Both the position numbers and the translations under genes were made by a program. A stretch of 11,440 nucleotides of DNA, taken from contig PFHP01000002.1 in the NCBI GenBank assembly GCA_002782365.1, positions 10,398 to 21,837 on the forward strand, written 5' to 3'. This document shows, piece by piece, positions 1 to 5,749 of the stretch (position 1 is the first letter of the stretch; every line of letters begins with the position of its first letter). The DNA comes from Candidatus Kuenenbacteria bacterium CG_4_8_14_3_um_filter_39_15. GTDB lineage: Bacteria; Patescibacteriota; Patescibacteriia; UBA2196; GWA2-42-15. Below the pieces are notes generated by a model, which saw only the letters and a program-made list of their open reading frames with translations, was not told where the DNA came from and did no database searches.

Positions 1-33
1 TCAAATTAATTATTTCTTTTTTAGTAAGGCGGA

Positions 34-651
34 TTACTTTTTCCCGCTTCGCCGGAGCGATAGCGAAGCGAGTGTTCTCTTAATTTTTTTAGGCGCTGAA
101 AACTTTCCGGCAAAAGCATTTTCCAGCTGATAAAAATCATTGGCCAGCATCTTGACGCTCTGGATAAAACTATCTCCGGCAAAAACCGCTGTTTTATTTT
201 TCAAAAAATCTTTATCAATGAAAACCGGCAGCTTATACATTGCCCCAAAAGCCGCTATCGCCCCGGGCTTGACTTTTAATTTGCTCTTCAATTCCTTTTC
301 CTTGGGAATTATTACTTTGGCCACTTTATTATATATATCAAGTATAGATTTTTTTTTATCCGGTTTCTTGAGGCGCAACTCTTTATTTAATCGCACGGCC
401 GCCTCACTCACCACTTTTTTCAACTTTTTTAAATCAATATTTTTATCCGCTCCGACAATCGCCAAAGCGTAAGGCTTCTCGCCATTAATAAACGGCTTGT
501 TGAATTTAACCAGCAAGCTTTTGGCGATTTCGTTGAGCTTCAGCCTCATAGTTTGCGCCGCGTCATAGGCAGTATAAACCGTTTTATGCGCCACAACTTC
601 GTGTTTAACCTTACTTTCACCTAAATATTTGAGTAATTTTTTAGAAAGCAT
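34..651 (-). CDS. YbaK/ProX-type aminoacyl-tRNA deacylase domain protein
   Basis: A 205-residue protein that reads as a YbaK/EbsC/ProX-family domain. Members of this family hydrolyse mischarged aminoacyl-tRNAs (for example Cys- or Ala-tRNAPro) in trans, in the cytoplasm. Visible features are an N-terminal helix-rich start, the segment YTAYDAAQ followed by IAKSLLVKF (the family's conserved 'K' strand), ALAIVGADKNIDLKKLKK near residues 62-79, and a glycine-rich AIAAFGAMYKLPVFID segment near residues 132-147, which corresponds to the family's 'G-x-hydrophobic-P' substrate pocket. It is somewhat longer than the usual 155-180 residues. The excess is partly a basic C-terminal tail (TLASLSLRRSGKK) that coincides with a palindromic DNA repeat at 45-70. 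The start at 651 has no Shine-Dalgarno site and is preceded by an AT-rich repeat. Substrate tRNA cannot be told from sequence. Family assignment is fairly secure; exact specificity is not. Confidence 0.8.
   Translation of the reverse strand: MLSKKLLKYLGESKVKHEVVAHKTVYTAYDAAQTMRLKLNEIAKSLLVKFNKPFINGEKPYALAIVGADKNIDLKKLKKVVSEAAVRLNKELRLKKPDKKKSILDIYNKVAKVIIPKEKELKSKLKVKPGAIAAFGAMYKLPVFIDKDFLKNKTAVFAGDSFIQSVKMLANDFYQLENAFAGKFSAPKKIKRTLASLSLRRSGKK
45..70. repeat. GC-rich palindrome forming the 3' end of the YbaK-like gene
   Basis: An 8-bp perfect inverted repeat, cgcttcgc (45-52) and gcgaagcg (63-70), with a 10-nt loop. It lies inside the last codons of the deacylase gene and encodes most of its tail (about SLSLRRSG). 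It is much more GC-rich than the gene and the spacer beyond it, so it looks like an inserted palindromic repeat that now supplies the protein's C-terminus. It might also act as an RNA hairpin near the transcript end, but there is no immediate U-tract. Confidence 0.55.
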
Positions 652-673
652 ATGGGTAAAATTTTAAATTAAT

Positions 674-797
674 AATTTTAAATTTTAAATCAATATTTAA
701 TTTTAAATGACTTAATTTTAAAACAAACTAATTAAATAATCTTTTAAAATAAAGCATTAAAAATTCATTTAAAATTTATAATTTAAAATTTAAAATT
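674..797. repeat. AT-rich inverted-repeat element, copy 1
   Basis: A 124-bp spacer block with 17-bp perfect terminal inverted repeats: AATTTTAAATTTTAAAT at 674-690 and its reverse complement at 781-797. Similarity continues inward to about 37 bp. Positions 760-797 are identical over 38 bp to 3615-3652, and 674-693 is identical over 20 bp to 3561-3580. Both copies lie directly upstream of a minus-strand gene and downstream of the next one. It could be a non-autonomous mobile repeat or a spacer family with a regulatory or terminator role. No ORF is present inside it. The remainder of 652-799 holds nothing else I can identify. Confidence 0.6.
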
Positions 798-799
798 TT

Positions 800-1365
800 T
801 TAATATGCTTTGGGATAAAAAATCACCGTCAAAGTGATTAAGATTAAATTCACCCCGAGCAAGACTAATATTTTAAATACGCCCGCTGCTGGATTTAAGA
901 CAATGGTTTCCGGTAAAAACAACAACGCGCTGAAAAAATCCCCAGATAATAATCAAGCGGCATCCAACCCCACCACTTTTTGTGCCACCAGACATTATCT
1001 TTATTAAACTTGTGCAGGGAAAATTTTGGATTTAAGATAAACCACAAAAAATCCCAAACCTGCGTAAACAAGACAAACATAGCTAAGAGCTCAAGTTCCT
1101 GCCAGATAGTCCAATGCCAATTCCAGATAAAAACCAGATGAAAGACTAATAACAAAAAAACCATTAAGGCCGTATGATAGCCGGTCAATTCTTTTTGCCC
1201 TGATATCTTCCTGAAAATTTTATCCAATCTGCTGCCAGCTTTTGGCTTCCAGGTCGGCAGTTTGCTTGCCCAGCCCTGATCGCCTTCAATTTGAATTTCC
1301 AAAATCGCCAAAAGAATAGCGATGGCAAAAAAATAAATAACTTTTATTAAAAATAATAAATTCAT
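800..1365 (-). pseudogene. Multi-pass membrane protein gene, single-base frameshift
   Basis: The open frame from 1365 to a stop at 895 gives 156 residues and ends in an uncharacteristic tail (ARCCFYRKPLS). Adding one T in the six-T run (A-run at 933-938 on the plus strand) restores a frame that continues to a TAA at 800-802. It adds hydrophobic sequence beginning FFSALLFLPETIVLNPAAG and ending IFYPKAY, for about 188 residues in all. The protein has an N-terminal membrane segment (residues 3-21), two more near 64-83 and 87-112, a tryptophan-rich WWHKKWW loop, and two further segments after the shift. I do not recognise a family. The start codon overlaps the upstream winged-helix gene by 4 nt, implying translational coupling. 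The shift could be a real inactivation, programmed slippage, or a homopolymer sequencing error. Confidence 0.7.
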
Positions 1366-1697
1366 CTTTTTCTTTGTTCTTTGCCGGTTGTTTTTTGTTT
1401 TCTAAAAGGCAGTCTCACCTGCTCGCCTAATAATCTCTTGGCTGCTAATTGCCCCTTTTTAGTCAGCTTAATTTCCCTGATAAACCATTTATGCGGCGTT
1501 CTCACGCCATAGCCAATCAGCAGTTCCTTATTAATCAGCCGCTCCAAACTCTTGGTAATAATTTTAGCGACTAAATTCTCCCGCGGCTTGATTTTAAAGT
1601 TTACATAAAAATCACCAAGTTTTACCCGATTAATCCGATAGTCCTTGGCATTTAAACACTCTTGTAATATATATTTTTGTAAGGCAGATAGTCTCAT
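1362..1697 (-). CDS. Winged-helix-like small protein
   Basis: A 111-residue, strongly basic protein. The segment from about residue 44 to 90 (AKIITKSLERLINKELL, a turn, then KWFIREIKLTKKGQLAAKRLL) has the helix-wing layout and the terminal 'LTKKG' signature common to winged helix-turn-helix regulators such as MarR- or PadR-like proteins. The C-terminus is rich in Lys/Arg. A strong Shine-Dalgarno sequence (AGGAGG at 1707-1712) and an extended -10 (1722-1730) lie just upstream, making this the best-defined translation start in the window. Its stop overlaps the start of the membrane-protein gene by 4 nt. A regulator cotranscribed with the membrane protein it controls is a reasonable inference, but no target is visible and the exact family is not identified. 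Confidence 0.7.
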   Translation of the reverse strand: MRLSALQKYILQECLNAKDYRINRVKLGDFYVNFKIKPRENLVAKIITKSLERLINKELLIGYGVRTPHKWFIREIKLTKKGQLAAKRLLGEQVRLPFRKQKTTGKEQRKR

Positions 1698-1706
1698 AAT
1701 TAACTG

Positions 1707-1712
1707 CCTCCT
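1707..1712 (-). promoter_or_regulatory. Shine-Dalgarno site of the winged-helix gene
   Basis: AGGAGG on the minus strand, 9 nt before the ATG at 1697. It stands out because most other starts in this window lack any such site, and it fixes the start of the winged-helix gene. Confidence 0.8.
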
Positions 1713-1721
1713 AATAATGGC

Positions 1722-1730
1722 ATTATATCA
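1722..1730 (-). promoter_or_regulatory. Extended -10 promoter for the winged-helix/membrane operon
   Basis: TGATATAAT on the minus strand: a perfect TATAAT with the TGn extension. No good -35 is seen 17 bp upstream (TTTTAA), which is usual for extended -10 promoters. Transcription would begin near 1715, just before the AGGAGG. Confidence 0.6.
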
Positions 1731-1740
1731 CAGCTAGCTA

Positions 1741-1767
1741 AAAATTAAAAACCGCACAGTTAGCGGT
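1741..1767 (-). terminator. Probable intrinsic terminator after ahcY
   Basis: On the minus strand, ACCGC (1767-1763), a 7-nt loop and GCGGT (1755-1751) are followed by TTTTAATTTT. It lies about 90 nt past the ahcY stop and just before the extended -10 of the next operon, so it would separate the two transcripts. The stem is only 5 bp, which limits confidence. Confidence 0.55.
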
Positions 1768-1858
1768 CTTGTATCAATCCATAAAATTTTATATTTTGGT
1801 TAATCCACTGCCCTAATCTTATACTATTTCGGGTAATAAGTCAAATTTTCCGCCTGTT

Positions 1859-3127
1859 TTAGGTCCCTATCTGCCAACTGGTCAAATATTTTTTCTGCTC
1901 CGAGGTTAAATAATCAATTTTCACCCCCATTGCTTTTAATTTCAATTTGGCAATATTTTTATCAATTTCTTGCGGCACATCATAAACTTTTTTCTCTAAT
2001 TTTTTATAATTCTTAATCAGCCACTCGGCGGACAATGCCTGATTGCTAAAACTCATGTCCATCACGCTCGCCGGATGTCCTTCAGCCGCCGCCAAATTAA
2101 TTAACCGCCCTTGAGCCAGTAAATATATTTTTTTATTATTCTTTAAAATATATTCGTCAACAAACGGCTTAACTTTTTTCTGGCTCTTAGCTAATTTGGC
2201 CAAAGCCTTAATATTTATCTCCACGTCAAAATGGCCGGAATTACAGACTATGGCTCCGCTGTTCATCTGCTTAAAATGCCGCTCGTCAATCACATTTATA
2301 TCGCCTGTTAAAGTTACGAATAAATCACCGTAGCCGGCCGCCTCATTCATTGTCATCACCTGAAATCCATCCATGACTGCCTCAAGCGCCTTAAGCTCAT
2401 CCACTTCAGTCACCACCACCTGCGCGCCCATGCCCCGCGCTTTAGCGGCAAATCCCCGGCCGCACCAACCATAGCCAGCCACGACTACTTTTTTACCAGC
2501 CAGCAAGACATCAGTCGCCCGAATAATCCCGTCAACCGTACTCTGTCCGGTGCCATAACGATTATCAAAAAAATGTTTGGTGGCCGCATCATTGACCGCG
2601 ATAATCGGATATCGCAACTGGCCGCTCTTGGCCAATGCCCGCAGTCTAATTACCCCGGTGGTTGTTTCTTCCGTTCCACCCATAACCTTGGCCGCGTCTT
2701 TACTCCGCTGGGAATGCAGCAGCGACACCAGATCCGCCCCGTCATCCATGGTTATTTGCGGCTGAAAATCAATTGCCTGATTAAGGTGCCGATAATATGT
2801 TGTCTTGTCCTCGCCGTTAACGGCAAAAACTGACATGCCATAATCCTTAACCAAACTAGCGGCAACATCATCTTGGGTTGAAAGCGGATTTGACGCGCAG
2901 AGCGCCACGCTCGCCCCGCCAGCTTTTAAAGTCCGCGTTAGATTCGCCGTTTCTGCCGTCACATGCAAACAGGCCGCCATTCTCACGCCCATTAAAGGCT
3001 TTTCTTTCTCAAACCTCTGCCGAATCAACCTCAAAACCGGCATATCTTTATCTGCCCAAACAATGCGCTCTTTGCCCGCTTTGGCTAATTTTATGTTTTT
3101 AATGGCTGATTTGATGATTTTACTCAT
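1859..3127 (-). CDS. ahcY: Adenosylhomocysteinase (S-adenosylhomocysteine hydrolase)
   Basis: A cytoplasmic NAD-dependent enzyme that cleaves S-adenosylhomocysteine to adenosine and homocysteine, relieving product inhibition of methyltransferases. The 422-residue length fits the shorter bacterial/archaeal form without the long insertion of some bacterial enzymes. Conserved parts are in order: CLHVTAET (His55), the ASNPLSTQDDVAA motif (79-91), the MDDGADL acid pair (about 128-129), GGTEETTTGV (150-159), KHFFDNRYGTGQS with Lys184 and Asp188, the Rossmann loop GYGWCGRG (218-225), CNSGHFD (295-301), and EGHPASVMDMSFSNQA (349-364). These match the catalytic and NAD-binding residues known for the family, so the enzyme should be active. 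It ends in SWQIGT and lacks the C-terminal KPDHYRY-type tail of eukaryotic and many bacterial enzymes. It starts 4 nt after the HIT gene stop, so the two are probably cotranscribed. No metK or methyltransferase is in the window. Confidence 0.96.
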   Translation of the reverse strand: MSKIIKSAIKNIKLAKAGKERIVWADKDMPVLRLIRQRFEKEKPLMGVRMAACLHVTAETANLTRTLKAGGASVALCASNPLSTQDDVAASLVKDYGMSVFAVNGEDKTTYYRHLNQAIDFQPQITMDDGADLVSLLHSQRSKDAAKVMGGTEETTTGVIRLRALAKSGQLRYPIIAVNDAATKHFFDNRYGTGQSTVDGIIRATDVLLAGKKVVVAGYGWCGRGFAAKARGMGAQVVVTEVDELKALEAVMDGFQVMTMNEAAGYGDLFVTLTGDINVIDERHFKQMNSGAIVCNSGHFDVEINIKALAKLAKSQKKVKPFVDEYILKNNKKIYLLAQGRLINLAAAEGHPASVMDMSFSNQALSAEWLIKNYKKLEKKVYDVPQEIDKNIAKLKLKAMGVKIDYLTSEQKKYLTSWQIGT

Positions 3128-3131
3128 ATAA

Positions 3132-3539
3132 TTAAAGTTGCTGCCTGATTTTTTCCGCTATTTCCGCCTGCTCTTTTTTGCTGGCGTATTCTTTGCTCCC
3201 CCACATTTTATAGCCGTCATTTAAAAATCTGGGGATGACATGCCAATGGGCGTGAAATATAACCTGCCCGGCGGCTTTACCATTATTAATGCCCAGATTA
3301 ATCCCATCCGCCCCGGTAGCTTCTTTGACGGCTAAAGCGACTTTTTTTGCCGCCACAATCAACTCCCGCAGAATCTCCTCCGGCGTTACCAATGAATTTT
3401 CATAATGCTCCTTAGTCACCACTAAAGTATGCCCTTTATTTACCGGGCTAATATCTAAGAATGCCATGATTTTATCATTCTCGTAAATTATTTCCGACGG
3501 TATTTCTTTATTCACAATTTTACAAAAAACACAAGACAT
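3132..3539 (-). CDS. HIT family nucleotide hydrolase/transferase
   Basis: A 135-residue HINT/HIT-family protein. These bind nucleotides and hydrolyse nucleoside phosphoramidates or dinucleoside polyphosphates through a histidine triad. The triad is plain: HAHWHVIPR at residues 96-104, preceded by NNGKAAGQVIF. The N-terminal CVFCKI carries the paired cysteines seen in zinc-binding HIT proteins, and IAFLDI/SPVNKGHTLVV-type strands follow. I set the start at 3539 (MSCVFCKIV). The frame stays open 16 codons further upstream to 3587, but those codons fall in the AT-rich repeat and give a meaningless Leu/Lys/Phe-rich extension. The start has no Shine-Dalgarno site. The gene sits 4 nt upstream of ahcY, whose product is adenosine, so a shared adenosine/nucleotide salvage role is possible but unproven. 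Confidence 0.93.
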   Translation of the reverse strand: MSCVFCKIVNKEIPSEIIYENDKIMAFLDISPVNKGHTLVVTKEHYENSLVTPEEILRELIVAAKKVALAVKEATGADGINLGINNGKAAGQVIFHAHWHVIPRFLNDGYKMWGSKEYASKKEQAEIAEKIRQQL

Positions 3540-3560
3540 AAAAATTAATTTTAAATTACA

Positions 3561-3652
3561 AATTTTAAATTTTAAATCAAATCTCAATTAATAAATTTTA
3601 AAATTAAAACATTTAAAATTCATTTAAAATTTATAATTTAAAATTTAAAATT
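3561..3652. repeat. AT-rich inverted-repeat element, copy 2
   Basis: A 92-bp relative of the element at 674-797. It has the same 17-bp inverted ends (3561-3577 and 3636-3652), a 20-bp identical left end including the 'caa', and a 38-bp identical right end (3615-3652). The middle differs and is shorter. It fills the spacer between the glycosyltransferase stop (3663) and the HIT start (3539). Being palindromic, it could also form a long A/U hairpin in the transcript. Confidence 0.6.
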
Positions 3653-3662
3653 ATTCAGTACG

Positions 3663-4988
3663 CTAATATTGAAGTATAACATTTTGCTCTTCCGCGTCAA
3701 GCTCCCCATTGATCACCTTGGCTATATTAAATGTGCCATATTTTGGCGCTTCCATAAAGCCCTGCATGGCTGCTTCTGCCAGCCAGCCGGAATTAATCCA
3801 GTCTATCAACCACTCATTAGCATACTTTAAATTTTCCTGGTCAAGCCCGGCTCCCAAATTTTTCAGCCAGCGGCGATTAAATTTTTCCTGACTGCCTAAA
3901 GGCTCCGTAATGATAACCGGCAATCCCAAAGCGCAGTAAAAACAGAGCTCCGATGGTTTAGTCCAGAGAATATCCGTTGTGCGCATGAGCAAATTAAACT
4001 TGGCAAAATATTTTTCTCTCGCCGGTTCGTATAAAATAAAAATATTTTTGTTTAATTTTGTCTGTAAGCCTAATGCTTGAACACTGCTCTCAAAATATTT
4101 TTTCACATCCTGATGAATACCGGCCACTAAATTTATTCTTATCTCCGCCACTTCCAATTTTTTCTTCAGACTCTTTATCAGCGCTATGCCCATCTCTCTT
4201 TGCGCTCCGGCGCCGCCGACCGCGAAAGTAATGGTCAACGGCCGTAATGTTTTAGCCGGTATTTTAAACTTTACCTGCTCCTGAATTGTTTTGCTATACT
4301 TGGCAATATATTTATTATTAGGATCCAAATTTCTTAAACGATTAACCAAATCCTGGCGCAGTATATTTAAATTTTCTCTCCCGAGACACTCCCGCGGCAG
4401 CGGAAAACCAGTAAAATAAATATTTTCGCGGCTCACTCCATAGAGCTGTAAACGTTCATAGACTCTCAAATTGGGTACTAAATACTTAATTTTACTGGTA
4501 GTGGCATTCGGTGCTGCCCAAGCTCGGCTGACGTCAGCGTCACAAATTACTAAATATATCTCATGGCGATAACCAAATTCTTCAGCCATATAAGCAACGG
4601 TAAAAAAAGTCGTCAACATGGGTAAATTCTCCCGGTCTAATCTATCAATCAAGTCTTGGCCCCAGTGTTTCTTTTTAATCATGCTGATATTAACTTTGAG
4701 CTGTAAACTCTGATGAATCAAATTTCTTCTGGGATAGAAATCTTGGATTTTCTGCATCTGATCCATACCCCAAAACAACGCGTCTCCTAAGAGCGGCACG
4801 TGTTTGGCGCGCGAAATAAATTCATACGGCTTTCTGCCCTTATCCCAAATTTTTTTGTCAGCCAGTGGAATACCCTGGTAATTATTGGCCAAAGTCATCT
4901 TTCCCTGCCTGTCTAAAAACCGCAAGGGAAACGCCGCCCTTTGGTGGCCATAACCAAGATCCACTGCCACTAAACATACTTTGCGCAT
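3663..4988 (-). CDS. GT28/MGDG-synthase-like glycosyltransferase
   Basis: A 441-residue protein of the GT-B fold, resembling the MurG/monogalactosyldiacylglycerol-synthase group. Its N-terminus (VCLVAVDLGYGHQRAA, residues 4-19) is the family's GxGHxxAA acceptor-side loop. The middle contains YLVICDADVSRAWA (145-158) and VPNLRVYERLQLYGVSRENIYFTGFP (171-196), the linker segment common to this family. The C-terminal half begins with ITFAVGGAGAQ (253-263), and the donor-binding part is TKPSELCFYCALGLPVII-TEPLGSQEKFNRRWL (343-375), with the GT28-type 'KPS/G...A...G.P' pattern. Sugar donor and acceptor (lipid or cell-wall intermediate) cannot be read from sequence. No membrane helix or signal peptide is apparent, so it should act at the inner face of the membrane. 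It lies 56 nt downstream of the pilin-like gene in the same direction. Confidence 0.75.
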   Translation of the reverse strand: MRKVCLVAVDLGYGHQRAAFPLRFLDRQGKMTLANNYQGIPLADKKIWDKGRKPYEFISRAKHVPLLGDALFWGMDQMQKIQDFYPRRNLIHQSLQLKVNISMIKKKHWGQDLIDRLDRENLPMLTTFFTVAYMAEEFGYRHEIYLVICDADVSRAWAAPNATTSKIKYLVPNLRVYERLQLYGVSRENIYFTGFPLPRECLGRENLNILRQDLVNRLRNLDPNNKYIAKYSKTIQEQVKFKIPAKTLRPLTITFAVGGAGAQREMGIALIKSLKKKLEVAEIRINLVAGIHQDVKKYFESSVQALGLQTKLNKNIFILYEPAREKYFAKFNLLMRTTDILWTKPSELCFYCALGLPVIITEPLGSQEKFNRRWLKNLGAGLDQENLKYANEWLIDWINSGWLAEAAMQGFMEAPKYGTFNIAKVINGELDAEEQNVILQY

Positions 4989-4992
4989 AAAT

Positions 4993-5044
4993 TTAACCGC
5001 TAAAGCGGATTAATTTAAAATTTAAAATTTAAAATTTAAAATTT
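4993..5044. repeat. Small hairpin and AAAATTT heptamer tandem repeat
   Basis: Four exact tandem AAAATTT units at 5017-5044 abut the pilin-like gene's stop codon. Next to them, a hairpin at 4993-5013 (ttaaccgc, then gcgg and ttaa with one bulged a) lies 5 nt before the glycosyltransferase start. The heptamer is the same unit that builds the arms of the two AT-rich elements at 674-797 and 3561-3652. A role in transcript ending or in control of glycosyltransferase translation is possible. Confidence 0.5.
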
Positions 5045-5668
5045 TTAAAGATTGTCTTTTAAATTCCTAATCTGCACGTCGCTCTCTAAAATATAATCCA
5101 TAGGCGCTTTATCCGGCTCAACATTAATTTTTAAATTAATATGAACCAGCTTCACCTCCAATGGATTGGCCGGCGCAGTCAAAGCCACATCGCCTTCTTT
5201 GCCGGAATAATTGCCATCATAATAAGTAAACACCGGCTCATTAGCCTCATTTCTAACATATTGGGAAATCACCGTGGCCACTTCATTGCCCGGCAAATAT
5301 TGCAATGGGCTGCCGCTGGCTTCTGTCACACCTTTGGTAAAATCAGAGCCGGCTAGATAATAACGGACGCGCTCTACGGCCACATCGCGATCATAATCGG
5401 CGTAAAAAATAAACTCAAAATCATCCGCGCTGACCAAAGCATAAGCGCCGGTATCTCCCGGCAATGCTTCTCGTGCCTCTTTGACCAATGTTTCCACGCC
5501 TCTTTGCGCTTCCGCGATGGCCGTTGTTTGCCCGAAACTGAAACTTTGCACGCTATAACTCTGTTTGATAAAAAGCCAAACCAAGATAATCACAAATAAA
5601 AATATGCCCAGAGTAACCAAAATCTCCATCAAAGATAAACCGGTTTGATTTTTATTATTTATTCGCAT
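5045..5668 (-). CDS. Prepilin-type (class III signal) pilin/pseudopilin-like protein
   Basis: A 207-residue protein with a type IV prepilin leader. The short basic stretch MRINNKNQTG is followed by LSLMEILVTLGIFLFVIILVWLFI, so cleavage after Gly10 would give a mature protein with the family's Glu at position 5, followed by the hydrophobic helix used for assembly. After residue 40 it has a helical segment (TTAIAEAQRGVETLVKEA) and then a beta-rich globular domain. It resembles minor pilins or pseudopilins of type IV pili or competence systems. No assembly ATPase, prepilin peptidase or platform protein is in the window, so the system it serves is not shown. The ATG has no Shine-Dalgarno site and is 7 nt from a TATAAT, so its mRNA may be leaderless. 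Confidence 0.85.
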   Translation of the reverse strand: MRINNKNQTGLSLMEILVTLGIFLFVIILVWLFIKQSYSVQSFSFGQTTAIAEAQRGVETLVKEAREALPGDTGAYALVSADDFEFIFYADYDRDVAVERVRYYLAGSDFTKGVTEASGSPLQYLPGNEVATVISQYVRNEANEPVFTYYDGNYSGKEGDVALTAPANPLEVKLVHINLKINVEPDKAPMDYILESDVQIRNLKDNL

Positions 5669-5675
5669 ATAATAT

Positions 5676-5684
5676 ATTATATCA
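5676..5684 (-). promoter_or_regulatory. Extended -10 promoter of the pilin-like gene
   Basis: TGATATAAT on the minus strand, identical to the -10 at 1722-1730. The last T is 7 nt before the ATG, so transcription would begin at or within a base or two of the start codon. A perfect 12-bp palindrome, ataatatattat (5669-5680), overlaps it and touches the ATG; it could be an operator. Confidence 0.5.
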
Positions 5685-5710
5685 TTAATATGCCATAATA
5701 AAAACTATCT

Positions 5711-5747
5711 AATATCTTTTAATATCTTAAATATCTCTATAATATCT
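5711..5747 (+). promoter_or_regulatory. Promoter with helically phased AATATCT repeats
   Basis: The motif aatatct occurs four times (starts at 5711, 5721, 5730 and 5741), about one DNA turn apart. The last overlaps a TATAAT (5738-5743) placed 6 nt before the ATG at 5750. No -35 or Shine-Dalgarno sequence is seen. Phased copies could be regulator binding sites or give DNA curvature; chance in AT-rich DNA is not excluded. Confidence 0.4.
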
Positions 5748-5749
5748 CT

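Noticed and set aside
2573..2833. Plus-strand ORFs opposite ahcY
   Set aside because: They mirror a fully conserved ahcY coding region and show no family features.
3540..3587. A 16-codon N-terminal extension of the HIT protein
   Set aside because: It is encoded by the AT-rich repeat, gives a low-complexity Leu/Lys/Phe string, and the family starts at the MSCVFCKI segment.
5017..5044. Heptamer array as a possible CRISPR
   Set aside because: Units are 7 bp with no spacers, and there are no cas genes.
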